Positions 16,442 through 25,280 of a stretch of DNA of 41,602 nt are shown in pieces. Numbering within the stretch: position 1 is the first letter of the stretch; each line of letters begins with the position of its first letter. This stretch comes from SGZJ01 sp949372955. Its GTDB lineage: Bacteria; Bacteroidota; Bacteroidia; Flavobacteriales; Flavobacteriaceae. The translations under genes were made by a program, and so were the position numbers. Below the pieces are notes generated by a model. That model was not told the origin of the DNA. It saw only the letters and a list, made by a program, of their open reading frames with translations, and did not search any database. The DNA lies in NCBI GenBank assembly GCA_949372955.1, contig CASIAX010000023.1:1-41602 (forward strand), in the 5' to 3' direction.

Positions 16442-17032
16442 ATGTTGTTACCTATTATAGCTTACGGACACCCTGTCTTAAAAAGAAAAGCTGAAGTTAT
16501 CTCTAAAGATTATCCTAAATTAAAGGAACTTATTGACAATATGTTTGAAACAATGTATAACGCAAGTGGAGTTGGTATAGCCGCACCTCAAATAGGTCAA
16601 TCTATTAGACTTTTTATAGTGGATACTACTCCGTTTTCAGAGGATGATAGTTTAAGTGATAACGAAAGAAATCAACTGAAATCCTTCAAAAAAATCTTTA
16701 TAAATCCAGAAATAATTGAAGAGTCAGGTGATGATTGGAGTTTTGATGAAGGTTGTTTAAGTATACCAAACATAAGAGAAAGTGTTTTAAGACAGCCTGA
16801 AATTAAAATTCAATATTTTGACGAAAATTTCATCAAACATGTACAATCATTTGACGGTTTATTGGCTAGAGTAATTCAGCACGAATATGATCATGTTGAA
16901 GGAATTTTATTTACTGATAAATTATCTAGTTTTAAAAAGCAATTACTTAAAAAAAAATTACTCAAGATTTCTTCGGGTAAATTAAGTTTTGATTACGAAA
17001 TGGAGTTTTATAAAAGTTCAAAAAAGAGATAA
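16442..17032 (+). CDS. def: Peptide deformylase
   Basis: Peptide deformylase removes the N-formyl group from nascent proteins. All three motifs are present: GVGIAAPQIGQ, EGCLSIP (its Cys is a metal ligand) and HEYDHVEG (the two His and the catalytic Glu of HExxH appear as HEYDH). The start MLLPIIAYGHPVLKRKA is canonical, which selects the ATG at 16442 and gives 196 residues. The gene lies between ruvX and a MATE gene, whose GTG start directly abuts its stop codon. Confidence 0.96.
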   Translation: MLLPIIAYGHPVLKRKAEVISKDYPKLKELIDNMFETMYNASGVGIAAPQIGQSIRLFIVDTTPFSEDDSLSDNERNQLKSFKKIFINPEIIEESGDDWSFDEGCLSIPNIRESVLRQPEIKIQYFDENFIKHVQSFDGLLARVIQHEYDHVEGILFTDKLSSFKKQLLKKKLLKISSGKLSFDYEMEFYKSSKKR

Positions 17033-18403
17033 GTGTTTAAAAATTACACCAAAGAATTTAGTTATAATCTAAAGTTATCATTGCCAGTTATGTTGGGAAT
17101 GCTAGGTCATACTTTAGTTAGTCTTGTAGACAATATTATGGTTGGTAAATTAGATCCTACTAATCTTGCTGCAGTTTCTTTAGGCAATAGTTTTATTTTT
17201 ATTGGCATGGCTATTGGGATAGGATTCTCATCAGCAATTACTCCTTTAGTTGCCGAGGCAGACTCAGAGGGCAATCAAGAAAAATTACAATCGACTTTTA
17301 TTCATGGAATAGTTTTGTGTACAGCGCTTAGTTTAGTCTTATTTTTATCAATTTTCCTGTTTAAAGATATAATGCTATTAATGAACCAGCCTAAAGAAGT
17401 CGTGGTGCTAGCACTACCTTATTTAGAACTAGTTGTCATATCTTTAATTCCCCTTCTTATATTTCAAGCTTTCAAGCAATTTTTTGATGGGCTATCTCTT
17501 ACAATTTACCCTATGTATGCTGCTATTATTGCAAATGTTATTAATGTGATAATTAACTATATATTAATTTTTGGAAAATTTGGATTTCCTCAAATGGGTA
17601 TTATCGGTGCTGCAATTGGCACTTTAGTATCTAGAACAATAATGCTCATATTTTTAATACTAATTATCAAATATAATAATAGAATAAAAAAGAGATTAAG
17701 TAATCTTTGGGCTATAAAATTTGATAAACTAATGTTTAAAAAGATTTTAAGTATTGGTATTCCAAGTTCTATGCAGATGGTATTTGAGGTTGTTTTCTTT
17801 ACTACTGCAATTTGGCTAAGTGGTTTACTAGGTGAAAACTCACAATCTGCTAACCAAATAGCTTTAAATTTATCCTCGATGACCTTTATGATTGCCAGTG
17901 GTCTTGGAGTTTCAGCAATGGTAAGGGTAGGTAATCAAAAAGGGTTGAGGAATTATGTTGATTTAAGAAGAATTTCTTTTTCTATTCTCTTATTAGGATT
18001 GCTACTGGCTTTATTTTTCGCGCTCTGTTTTATATTTTTAAATGATTTACTTCCATATATCTATATAGATTTAAATAACCCTTTAAACTATGAAGATAAC
18101 TTACAGGTAATTAGTATAACTTCTAAATTACTTATTATAGCTGCTATTTATCAAATATCTGATACTATTCAAGTTATTATTCTAGCTGCACTAAGGGGTA
18201 TGCAAGATGTAAAGATACCTACGGTAATCACTTTTGTTTCTTATTGGTTAATAGGTTTTCCTGTTAGTTATTTCTTAGGTTCTGAAGAGATGCTTGGTAG
18301 TCAAGGGATTTGGATTGGACTATTAACAGGTTTAACAACCGCGGCAGTTTTATTGTATATTAGGTTTGATATTTTAACTAAAAAATTAATTTTAAATAAT
18401 TAA
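17033..18403 (+). CDS. MATE family efflux transporter
   Basis: The protein is a cation-coupled multidrug and toxic-compound exporter with about 12 membrane helices in two homologous halves. The first half begins LPVMLGMLGHTLVSLVDNIMVGKLD and the second KILSIGIPSSMQMVFEVVFF. The NorM-like pattern (GIGFSSAITPLVAEA, AFKQFFDGLSLT) is clear, and 456 residues is normal. It starts at a GTG immediately after the def TAA, keeping the conserved YTKEF-NLKLSLPVM N-terminus; a downstream ATG would remove part of helix 1. The exported substrate cannot be predicted. Three bases separate it from the next small gene, so they are probably co-transcribed. Confidence 0.93.
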   Translation: MFKNYTKEFSYNLKLSLPVMLGMLGHTLVSLVDNIMVGKLDPTNLAAVSLGNSFIFIGMAIGIGFSSAITPLVAEADSEGNQEKLQSTFIHGIVLCTALSLVLFLSIFLFKDIMLLMNQPKEVVVLALPYLELVVISLIPLLIFQAFKQFFDGLSLTIYPMYAAIIANVINVIINYILIFGKFGFPQMGIIGAAIGTLVSRTIMLIFLILIIKYNNRIKKRLSNLWAIKFDKLMFKKILSIGIPSSMQMVFEVVFFTTAIWLSGLLGENSQSANQIALNLSSMTFMIASGLGVSAMVRVGNQKGLRNYVDLRRISFSILLLGLLLALFFALCFIFLNDLLPYIYIDLNNPLNYEDNLQVISITSKLLIIAAIYQISDTIQVIILAALRGMQDVKIPTVITFVSYWLIGFPVSYFLGSEEMLGSQGIWIGLLTGLTTAAVLLYIRFDILTKKLILNN

Positions 18404-18406
18404 CAC

Positions 18407-18631
18407 ATGGATTTACCTAAGTTTATACTTGGAGATAACACTGATTTTCCTGACTCAATTTTTATTATACATACTGATTATCCTAGATTTATTCTAAATC
18501 TTGAAAATGATTCTATTAAATGGTTTGAGAATTTTAGTGAATTAGATGAGGAAGAACTTTTAGCACAAACAAAAGAACTTATTGACGAGGCATCTGATTT
18601 TTACGACAGAGAAGTTAGTAGATATAAATAA
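18407..18631 (+). CDS. Small conserved flavobacterial protein of unknown function
   Basis: This 74-residue acidic protein starts MDLPKFILGDNTDFPDSIFI and contains the patterns TDYPRFILNL, IKWFE and an acidic helix (EELLAQTKELIDEASDFYDRE). It has no signal peptide, membrane segment or cysteine. Similar short proteins with the phrase LPKFILGDNTDFP are, to my knowledge, common in Flavobacteriaceae and annotated hypothetical. It sits 3 bp after the MATE gene and 2 bp before the PAP2 gene, so it is translated from the same transcript. No function can be assigned. Confidence 0.85.
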   Translation: MDLPKFILGDNTDFPDSIFIIHTDYPRFILNLENDSIKWFENFSELDEEELLAQTKELIDEASDFYDREVSRYK

Positions 18632-18633
18632 TT

Positions 18634-19191
18634 ATGTTAGAACAGTTTTTACAGTTTGATAGAGATTTATTAATTTATTTAAATAATCTTGGCTCTGATA
18701 ATTGGGATTTATTATGGCTAATAATTACTGATAAGCTAACTTTTTTACCTTTTTTTTTAATAATTATTTACTTTATATATAAGAAATTCACAATCAAAGA
18801 ATTATTATTTATTTTGTTAACCATAGCATTATTAATATTATTTACTGATCAATTCACTAATTTAATTAAAGATTCTTTCCAAAGACTTAGACCTTGTCGT
18901 GATGATTCTATTAATTTCTTTCTAAGATCGATTGATGTAAGGTGTGGTAAGTTTGGATTCTTTTCAGCTCATGCAGCAAACTCTATGGCTGTTTCCGTCT
19001 TTTTGTATAAGCTATTTAAGAACTTTAAAATTCTAAATTATTTTCTTATTTGTTGGGTAATTGTTTTTTCATATAGTAGGATATACCTTGGTGTCCATTT
19101 CCCTGTAGATATATTATTTGGATTAATATTTGGATTCTTTTTTGGTAGTATTGCTTACAAACTATTTAATAAATTTTCAGTTGCAAGTTAG
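18634..19191 (+). CDS. PAP2 family membrane phosphatase
   Basis: PAP2 enzymes dephosphorylate lipid phosphates such as undecaprenyl pyrophosphate or phosphatidic acid. The three motifs are visible: KDSFQRLRP (motif 1), FFSAHAANS in place of PSGH (motif 2, the catalytic His kept) and SRIYLGVHFPVD (motif 3, catalytic His and Asp). Five or six hydrophobic helices fit the family, and 185 residues is typical. The active site would face the periplasm. It is the last gene of the plus-strand run; its stop directly abuts the stop of the convergent glycosyltransferase gene. The lipid substrate is unknown; undecaprenyl-PP recycling is the commonest role of this subfamily. Confidence 0.9.
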   Translation: MLEQFLQFDRDLLIYLNNLGSDNWDLLWLIITDKLTFLPFFLIIIYFIYKKFTIKELLFILLTIALLILFTDQFTNLIKDSFQRLRPCRDDSINFFLRSIDVRCGKFGFFSAHAANSMAVSVFLYKLFKNFKILNYFLICWVIVFSYSRIYLGVHFPVDILFGLIFGFFFGSIAYKLFNKFSVAS

Positions 19192-19908
19192 TTAAACCTG
19201 ATTGTCTTTAATTTGATAATCTATATACTTATTCTTTATCCATAAGTAAGCTATACAATCAATTAATGGCTCTATTAGCCTATTAAAAAATCCATATTTA
19301 GCTTTGCCAGCTTTTCTAGGGTAATGTTTAATAAGAACTTGACTTACTTTTCCGTTCTGTAAAAGAATCATTGCAGGTAAAAACCTGTGAAGGCCTTTAA
19401 ACATAGGTATTTTTTTAGCAAAACTAGTTCTAATTATTTTTAAAGGGCAACCTGTGTCTATTATTTCATCTCTTGTAAATAATCTTCTTATTTTATTAGC
19501 AATAAATGACGAGGCACTTTTAATGATAGAATCTTTTCTTATCTTTCTGTATCCAGTAACTAAATCATTCTTATCAATTTTTTTTAGTAATAGATTAAAA
19601 TCTTCTGGATTAGTTTGCAGGTCAGCATCTATATACCCTATTAAGGTAGTTTCAGCATAATCAAAACCAGCTTTAATAGCTGTACTTAGACCGTGATTTT
19701 TTTTAAAGCTAATTAACTTAAATTTTTTTTTCGATTCACAAATTTTCCTAAGAATATCCTCACTATTATCTGTAGACCCATCATTTATAAATAAGACTTG
19801 AGAATCCACTATTGATATCTTTAAAAATTTACTTAACTCATTATCGAGTCTTTGAATATTTTCTTCTTCGTTAAATAGAGGGATAATAATTGTTAACGTT
19901 TCTCTCAT
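19192..19908 (-). CDS. Family 2 glycosyltransferase (dolichol-phosphate-mannose-synthase-like)
   Basis: The GT-A fold is shown by TIIIPLFNEEENIQRL, the nucleotide-binding FINDGSTDNSEDIL, and the metal-binding IDADLQTNPED near residue 95. The acceptor loop TGYRKIRKDS and CPLKIIRTSFAKK fit DPM1/ArnC-like members that load a sugar on a polyprenyl phosphate. The protein lacks the C-terminal pair of membrane helices seen in ArnC or GtrB and has one weak hydrophobic stretch (LIEPLIDCIAYLWI), so it is probably peripheral. It follows meaB by one base, an operon arrangement without an obvious functional link. Sugar and acceptor cannot be named. Confidence 0.9.
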   Translation of the reverse strand: MRETLTIIIPLFNEEENIQRLDNELSKFLKISIVDSQVLFINDGSTDNSEDILRKICESKKKFKLISFKKNHGLSTAIKAGFDYAETTLIGYIDADLQTNPEDFNLLLKKIDKNDLVTGYRKIRKDSIIKSASSFIANKIRRLFTRDEIIDTGCPLKIIRTSFAKKIPMFKGLHRFLPAMILLQNGKVSQVLIKHYPRKAGKAKYGFFNRLIEPLIDCIAYLWIKNKYIDYQIKDNQV

Positions 19909-19909
19909 T

Positions 19910-20905
19910 CTACTTACTAGAATTGATGATTAATTCAGCTGCTGCTAAGACTGTTGTTTGATTACTTTCTAATAGTTTTATCTGATTTTCAAGCTCAACT
20001 ATTAAATTTTTATTATGAAAAAAATCTGCTTGTATTTGAGTATTTAAAGTTTGTATTAGCCAATGTTTCTTTTGATCATTTCTATTTTTAGTAAAATAGC
20101 CGTTATTTTTAGTTAGTCTAAAATAACTACTAATTTCTGTCCAGATCTCTTTAATACCATCTGAATTAATTGAACTGCAAGTCGATACTTTTGGTTTCCA
20201 TTTTGAAGCTTTGAGTGGGTAAAGGTTTAAAGCCATTTTAAATTCAGATTTAGCTAGGTTTGCTGCTTTTATATTATCTCCATCAGATTTATTTATGATT
20301 ATCGAATCTGCCATTTCAATTATTCCTCTTTTAATTCCTTGAAGTTCATCACCAGCTCCAGATAATTTTAGAAGCAAAAAATAATCAACCATCTCATAGA
20401 CACTTATTTCACTCTGTCCAACTCCAACAGTCTCAATTAGAATTATATCAAATCCAGCAGCTTCGCATAAAATTATGCATTCTCTTGTTTTATTTGAAAC
20501 CCCACCTAAATGATTTCCAGCTGGGCTCGGTCTTATGTATACGTTTTTATCTCTTACTAAATTTTCCATTCTGGTCTTATCTCCTAGTATACTTCCTTTG
20601 GTCAGGCTACTTGATGGATCTACGGCTAGTACAGCAATTTTCTTTCCCGTTTTAGATAAATAAGATCCGAATGATTCTATGAATGTGCTTTTCCCTACAC
20701 CAGGGACACCTGTAACACCTATTCTTATTGATGAGTTTTTTCTAAGTAAGCATTCTTTTAAAATCTTATTAGCTATTTCTCTATCACTTCTTTTTTTGCT
20801 TTCTACTAGCGTTATTGCTCGGCTAAGTGAAACGATATCTCCTTTTAAGATTTTTTTTATTAAATCTGTGTGTGATATGTTTTTAATATTTGGAATATAT
20901 TCCAA
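19910..20905 (-). CDS. meaB: Methylmalonyl-CoA mutase-associated GTPase MeaB
   Basis: MeaB is the G3E-family GTPase that guards and reactivates adenosylcobalamin-dependent methylmalonyl-CoA mutase. Walker A is GVPGVGKST at residues 66-74. VDPSSSLTKGSILGDKTRM is the switch region typical of MeaB/ArgK, and IIETVGVGQSE gives Walker B. The base-specificity motif is NKSDGDN. The length of 331 is usual. Translation starts at a TTG (20905) with an in-frame stop six codons upstream and no suitable ATG. The mutase genes are not in the window, but a cobalamin adenosyltransferase lies 4 kb away. The gene is 30 bp after secA and may be on the same transcript. Confidence 0.95.
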   Translation of the reverse strand: MEYIPNIKNISHTDLIKKILKGDIVSLSRAITLVESKKRSDREIANKILKECLLRKNSSIRIGVTGVPGVGKSTFIESFGSYLSKTGKKIAVLAVDPSSSLTKGSILGDKTRMENLVRDKNVYIRPSPAGNHLGGVSNKTRECIILCEAAGFDIILIETVGVGQSEISVYEMVDYFLLLKLSGAGDELQGIKRGIIEMADSIIINKSDGDNIKAANLAKSEFKMALNLYPLKASKWKPKVSTCSSINSDGIKEIWTEISSYFRLTKNNGYFTKNRNDQKKHWLIQTLNTQIQADFFHNKNLIVELENQIKLLESNQTTVLAAAELIINSSK

Positions 20906-20935
20906 TGTGGCTTTTTTAAATTGTTAATAATTTAA

Positions 20936-23900
20936 CTAAATTTTATTAAAAATAACCCATTCTCCTTTAACAATTAATGATTCAGCTTGTTTGTACTTCA
21001 GTTCTTTACTTTCTCCAGTTTTCACATTTTTTATAAAAACCTTATCGTTTCTACCAATCTTTGGTTGATCTCTAACGATTGTTTCCACAGTTTCTCTGTT
21101 ATTGGATTGATTGTTTCCAGCTGCTCTGTTTCTAGCACTCAACTCATCCATATTTGGAATTTCTTCTTTAGAGGTGTTTAGATCTCTTTTTTTAGAGGAT
21201 TTCGCTTCTCTAATGATATTTGTATTCTCTCTAGGTATCTCTCCTTTAAATAAAAATGATAAAATCTCTTTATTAACCTGATCTATCATTCCTCTAAATA
21301 ATTCAAATGACTCAAACTTATAAATTAAAAGTGGATCTTTTTGTTCGTGAACAGCTAGTTGAACAGATTGTTTTAATTCATCCATTTTTCTTAGATGAGT
21401 TTTCCAAGAATCATCGATTATTGCTAATGAGATATTCTTTTCAAAATCATTTACTAATTGTTCTCCTTTAGAATGATATGCCTTTTCTAAATCTGTAACT
21501 ACCTGTAAGGTTTTTATACCATCAGTAAATGGAACTACTATTCTCTTGAATTTATCTTTTTGTGTTTCATAAACATTTTTAATAACTGGAAAAGCTAAAA
21601 CTGCATTTTCTTGGATCTTGTTTATATAATGTTTTAATGCTGCGTTATAAATCTTATCGGTAACTTGTACAGATGACATTGTTGAAAATTCTTCACTTGT
21701 GATATCTGTTGTAAATGAAAAATATCTAATTAATTCATATTCAAAATTCTTAAAATCATTCGCTGATTTATTATTTTCAACTATAATCTCAGTAGTATCA
21801 TAAATCATGTTCGCTATATCGACTTTCAATCTATCTCCAAATAAAGCATTATATCTCCTTTTATAGATGACTTCTCTTTGTGCACTCATAACGTCATCAT
21901 ATTCTAAAAGTCTTTTTCTTATCCCAAAATTATTTTCTTCGACTTTTTTCTGTGCTCTTTCTATTGATTTAGTTATCATAGAATGCTGTATTACTTCTCC
22001 TTCATCGAGCCCCATTCTATCCATCATTTTTGCAATTCTTTCGCTTCCAAATAACCTCATTAAATTATCTTCTAATGAAACGTAGAATTGTGAACTTCCA
22101 GGATCACCTTGTCTTCCTGCTCTACCTCTAAGCTGTCTATCTACTCTTCTAGAATCGTGACGTTCTGTTCCAATTATAGCTAAACCACCAGAATTTTTCA
22201 CTTCGTCTGATAATTTAATATCAGTACCTCTTCCTGCCATATTAGTAGCTATGGTAACTTGACCTGGATTACCCGCTTGAGATACGATATCAGCTTCTTT
22301 CTTATGTAATTTAGCATTAAGTATATTATGAGGTACTTTTCTTATACCCAACATTTTACCAAGCACTTCACTAATCTCAACTGATGTTGTTCCTATTAGT
22401 ATAGGTCGACCCTGTTTAGACAGTTTAGTAACTTCATCAATAACAGCATTATATTTTTCTCTTTTAGTTTTATAAATTAGATCTTCTTTATCATCTCTAA
22501 CTATAGGTCTATTTGTAGGTATTTCAACTACGTCTAACTTGTATATTTCCCATAACTCACCTGCTTCTGTCACTGCCGTACCAGTCATACCAGAGAGCTT
22601 TTTATACATTCTAAAGTAATTTTGTAAAGTAATCGTAGCAAATGTCTGAGTAGCAGCTTCAATTTTTACATTTTCTTTCGCTTCAATAGCTTGATGTAAA
22701 CCGTCGCTATACCTTCTACCGTCCATGATTCTACCTGTCTGCTCATCAACAATCATTACTTTATTGTCCATTACTACATATTGAGTATCTTTTTCAAATA
22801 ATGCATATGCTTTTAAAAGCTGACTAAGAGTGTGAATTCTTTCTGATTTAACGCCAAAATCACGATATAAAACCTCTTTTAAGTTAGCTTCTTTTTTAGA
22901 GTCCAAATTTTGAGCTTCAATTTTAGATATTTCTAGACCTATCTCAGGCATTACAAAGAAATTAGGATTGTCCTTGCCAGACAAGAAATCAATTCCTTTG
23001 TCCGTTAATTCAATTTGATTATTTTTTTCATCTATAACATAATAGAGCTCTTCATCAACCTTAGGCATCTCTCTATTGTTATCTTGCATGTAAAAGTTCT
23101 CAGTTTTTTGAAGTAATTGCTTTATACCCCCCTCACTTAGAAACTTGATAAGAGCTTTATTTTTAGGAATTCCCCTATAAATTCTCAGTAGATTGAAAGA
23201 GCCTTCTTCTTCCTCTCCATTAGAAATCATTTTTTTGGCTTCAGATAGTAAAGAGGTTAAATATTTCCTTTGTACAGAAACTATATCTTCTATTTTAGGT
23301 TTTAGTTCATTAAATTCATGAATATCCCCTTTAGGAGTTGCTCCAGAAATTATTAGCGGTGTTCTTGCGTCATCTACTAAAACAGAATCAACCTCATCTA
23401 CAATTGCATAATGATGTGGGCGTTGAACTAAATCATCTGGTGAGTTAGCCATATTATCTCTCAAATAATCAAAACCAAATTCATTATTAGTTCCAAAAGT
23501 AATATCAGCTCTGTATGCTTTTTTTCTGTCTTCAGAATTAGGTTTGTAATAATCAATACAGTCAACGCTTAGGCCGTGAAATTCATAAATTGGCGCCATC
23601 CATGCACTATCTCTTTTAGCTAAATAATCGTTTACCGTAACAAGGTGTACTCCTTTACCAGATAATGCGTTTAGATATACTGGTAGAGTTGCTACTAGAG
23701 TTTTTCCTTCTCCAGTTTGCATTTCTGCAATTTTTCCTTGGTGCATTGATATACCCCCAATAAGTTGTACATCGTAATGGATCATGTCCCATGTTACAGG
23801 CTTTCCAGCTGCATCCCAGGAGTTTTCCCATATAGCATGTTCGTTATTTAAATTAACATAGTCTTTTAAGCCAGAAAGTTCTCTGTCAAAATTACTAGCA

Positions 23901-24295
23901 GTTACTTTTATTTGAGTATTGTTTTTAAATCTTTTTGCTGTTTCTTTAATAACTGCATATGCTTCGGGCAATATCTTTTTTAAGGTTTCTTCAGTTGATA
24001 AATAAACTTCCTCTTTTAAATCATCTATTTTGTTGTATAGATTTTCTTTTTCATCAAAATCAATTGTAGATTCAACTTCCGATTCTAAATTTTTTATTTG
24101 ATCAGTAATATTTTTAGTAGAATCAGCTATTGAAGATTTGAATTCATCTGTTTTAGCTCTTAAATCATCATTAGAAAGTTGTGAAATTTTTTGCTCAAAA
24201 GACAATATGCTTTTGACGATAGGAGATATCATTTTAACATCTTGTTTAGACTTATCTCCTACAAATATTTTAAGAATAGAATTTAAAATACTCAT
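20936..24295 (-). CDS. secA: Protein translocase ATPase SecA
   Basis: SecA drives preproteins through SecYEG. The DEAD-like motor shows MQTGEGKT at about 192-199, AIVDEVDSVLVDDARTP, and the second motor domain with TIATNMAGRGTDIKL and QLRGRAGRQGDPGSS. The preprotein-binding and helical scaffold regions follow (VEENNFGIRKRLLEYDDVM, then SLAIIDDSWKTHLRKMD). It has 1119 residues, well above the 901 of E. coli, because of insertions within the first motor and the C-terminal region, as is usual in Bacteroidota. The C-terminus ends in KIGRNDKVFIKNVKTGESKE rather than the Cys-rich SEC-C zinc motif. A TATCTTTG element lies 25 nt upstream of the start. Confidence 0.97.
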   Translation of the reverse strand: MSILNSILKIFVGDKSKQDVKMISPIVKSILSFEQKISQLSNDDLRAKTDEFKSSIADSTKNITDQIKNLESEVESTIDFDEKENLYNKIDDLKEEVYLSTEETLKKILPEAYAVIKETAKRFKNNTQIKVTASNFDRELSGLKDYVNLNNEHAIWENSWDAAGKPVTWDMIHYDVQLIGGISMHQGKIAEMQTGEGKTLVATLPVYLNALSGKGVHLVTVNDYLAKRDSAWMAPIYEFHGLSVDCIDYYKPNSEDRKKAYRADITFGTNNEFGFDYLRDNMANSPDDLVQRPHHYAIVDEVDSVLVDDARTPLIISGATPKGDIHEFNELKPKIEDIVSVQRKYLTSLLSEAKKMISNGEEEEGSFNLLRIYRGIPKNKALIKFLSEGGIKQLLQKTENFYMQDNNREMPKVDEELYYVIDEKNNQIELTDKGIDFLSGKDNPNFFVMPEIGLEISKIEAQNLDSKKEANLKEVLYRDFGVKSERIHTLSQLLKAYALFEKDTQYVVMDNKVMIVDEQTGRIMDGRRYSDGLHQAIEAKENVKIEAATQTFATITLQNYFRMYKKLSGMTGTAVTEAGELWEIYKLDVVEIPTNRPIVRDDKEDLIYKTKREKYNAVIDEVTKLSKQGRPILIGTTSVEISEVLGKMLGIRKVPHNILNAKLHKKEADIVSQAGNPGQVTIATNMAGRGTDIKLSDEVKNSGGLAIIGTERHDSRRVDRQLRGRAGRQGDPGSSQFYVSLEDNLMRLFGSERIAKMMDRMGLDEGEVIQHSMITKSIERAQKKVEENNFGIRKRLLEYDDVMSAQREVIYKRRYNALFGDRLKVDIANMIYDTTEIIVENNKSANDFKNFEYELIRYFSFTTDITSEEFSTMSSVQVTDKIYNAALKHYINKIQENAVLAFPVIKNVYETQKDKFKRIVVPFTDGIKTLQVVTDLEKAYHSKGEQLVNDFEKNISLAIIDDSWKTHLRKMDELKQSVQLAVHEQKDPLLIYKFESFELFRGMIDQVNKEILSFLFKGEIPRENTNIIREAKSSKKRDLNTSKEEIPNMDELSARNRAAGNNQSNNRETVETIVRDQPKIGRNDKVFIKNVKTGESKELKYKQAESLIVKGEWVIFNKI

Positions 24296-24320
24296 TAATT
24301 TGTTTTTTTTAATAGAAAAT

Positions 24321-24328
24321 CAAAGATA
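24321..24328 (-). promoter_or_regulatory. -7 element (TATCTTTG) for secA
   Basis: TATCTTTG on the minus strand is 25 nt upstream of the secA ATG at 24295. The nearest TTG (24361-24359) is 30 nt away, so the -33 element is unclear. Confidence 0.45.
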
Positions 24329-24364
24329 CGATTTGTTGCATTTCTTTTGAAGAAAATACAAAAT

Positions 24365-24391
24365 AAAAAAAGCCTCATTAGAGACTTTTTT
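24365..24391 (-). terminator. Intrinsic terminator after the DUF2795 gene
   Basis: On the minus strand AGTCTC-TAAT-GAGGCT forms a six-pair stem with one T-G wobble, extended by A-T pairs and followed by a run of T. Read on the plus strand the same stem has an A-C mismatch, so minus-strand use is favoured. It lies 8 bp after the DUF2795 stop codon and before the secA promoter. Confidence 0.7.
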
Positions 24392-24398
24392 TTATTAA

Positions 24399-24620
24399 TT
24401 AATATTCATCTTCATTCCAAAGATAATCATCATCAGTAGGGTAGTCAGGCCAAATTTCCTGTATGGATTCATATAGATCACCTTCGTCTTCTATTGATTG
24501 TAAGTTTTCTACCACTTCTAATGGAGATCCAGTTCTGATAGAATAATCTATTAATTCATCTTTTGTGGCAGGCCATGGTGCATCACTCAAAAATGATGCT
24601 AATTCTAGTGTCCAATACAT
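24399..24620 (-). CDS. DUF2795 domain-containing small protein
   Basis: The 73-residue protein starts MYWTLELASFLSDAPWPATKDELIDY, continues SGSPLEV-like as TGSPLEVVENLQS and ends very acidic (WPDYPTDDDYLWNEDEY). The pattern of a small helical domain with APWPATKDELIDYA/S matches the DUF2795 family, which is common in Flavobacteriia; its function is unknown. The ATG at 24620 is preferred to an in-frame ATT nine codons upstream, because the family starts MYWTLELA and a promoter -7 element sits at 24645-24652. With its own promoter and a terminator right after it, this gene appears to be a single-gene transcription unit and may be well expressed. Confidence 0.85.
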   Translation of the reverse strand: MYWTLELASFLSDAPWPATKDELIDYSIRTGSPLEVVENLQSIEDEGDLYESIQEIWPDYPTDDDYLWNEDEY

Positions 24621-24644
24621 ATTTATTATGATTTTTATATTTTG

Positions 24645-24674
24645 CAAAAATAAATTTTTAGTGGAATTTCACAA
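24645..24674 (-). promoter_or_regulatory. Bacteroidota-type promoter of the DUF2795 gene
   Basis: On the minus strand TTG (24674-24672), a 19-nt spacer and TATTTTTG (24652-24645) match both consensus elements. The ATG at 24620 follows 24 nt later. Confidence 0.65.
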
Positions 24675-24697
24675 GTTATTTGAATATTATTTTACAT

Positions 24698-25246
24698 TTA
24701 CTTATTAATCCACTTGGTTTCCTTTGTATTAGTGTCTAAAGAAATTTTTCTAGATAAAGTGAATAAATAATCCGATAGCCTATTTATATAAATAATGATA
24801 TCTTGATTTATTTCATAATCTTTACTGAACTTAACACATATTCTTTCTGCCCTTCGGCAGATACTTCTCGATATATGACAGATAGAAACAGTGATATGCC
24901 CCCCAGGAATTATAAAGTTTGTCATTTCTGGCAATGTTGAACTAATTTTATCTATTTCCTTTTCAATAAGATCAGTTTTTTTGCTAGAAAATTTAATTGG
25001 ATTATTTTCTTTTTTGATAGAGTAATCTATGGCAAGCAATGACCCTATAATAAACAAGTTTTCTTGAATATTTAAAATAAAACTTTTATCATCCTCAGAT
25101 GTACAGTGATCTCTAAGTAATCCAAGATTAGAGTTTAGCTCATCGACAGTTCCATATGCTTCAATTTGAATTTCATCCTTAGCTACTCTTTTTCCACCAA
25201 TTAAAGAAGTTTTTCCTTTATCTCCGGTTTTTGTATAAACTTTCAT
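24698..25246 (-). CDS. Cob(I)alamin adenosyltransferase, PduO type
   Basis: This enzyme transfers the adenosyl group of ATP to cob(I)alamin to make coenzyme B12. The signature includes the N-terminal ATP loop KVYTKTGDKGKTSLIGG (residues 2-18), then EAYGTVDELNSNLGLLRD. Later come IPGGH and the RSICRRAER motif with the conserved arginines. The five-helix PduO-type fold has about 180-190 residues; here 182. The nearby meaB gene points to supply of cofactor for methylmalonyl-CoA mutase. No cobalamin riboswitch precedes it: the upstream gap is only 34 bp, so it is probably read from the PorV-like operon. Confidence 0.94.
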   Translation of the reverse strand: MKVYTKTGDKGKTSLIGGKRVAKDEIQIEAYGTVDELNSNLGLLRDHCTSEDDKSFILNIQENLFIIGSLLAIDYSIKKENNPIKFSSKKTDLIEKEIDKISSTLPEMTNFIIPGGHITVSICHISRSICRRAERICVKFSKDYEINQDIIIYINRLSDYLFTLSRKISLDTNTKETKWINK

Positions 25247-25280
25247 AAGTTAATTGTTACTTGATTTAAATATACAAATA

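Noticed and set aside
25247..25280. Cobalamin riboswitch upstream of the adenosyltransferase
   Set aside because: Only 34 bp lie between the genes, too short for a riboswitch, and no B12-box was seen.
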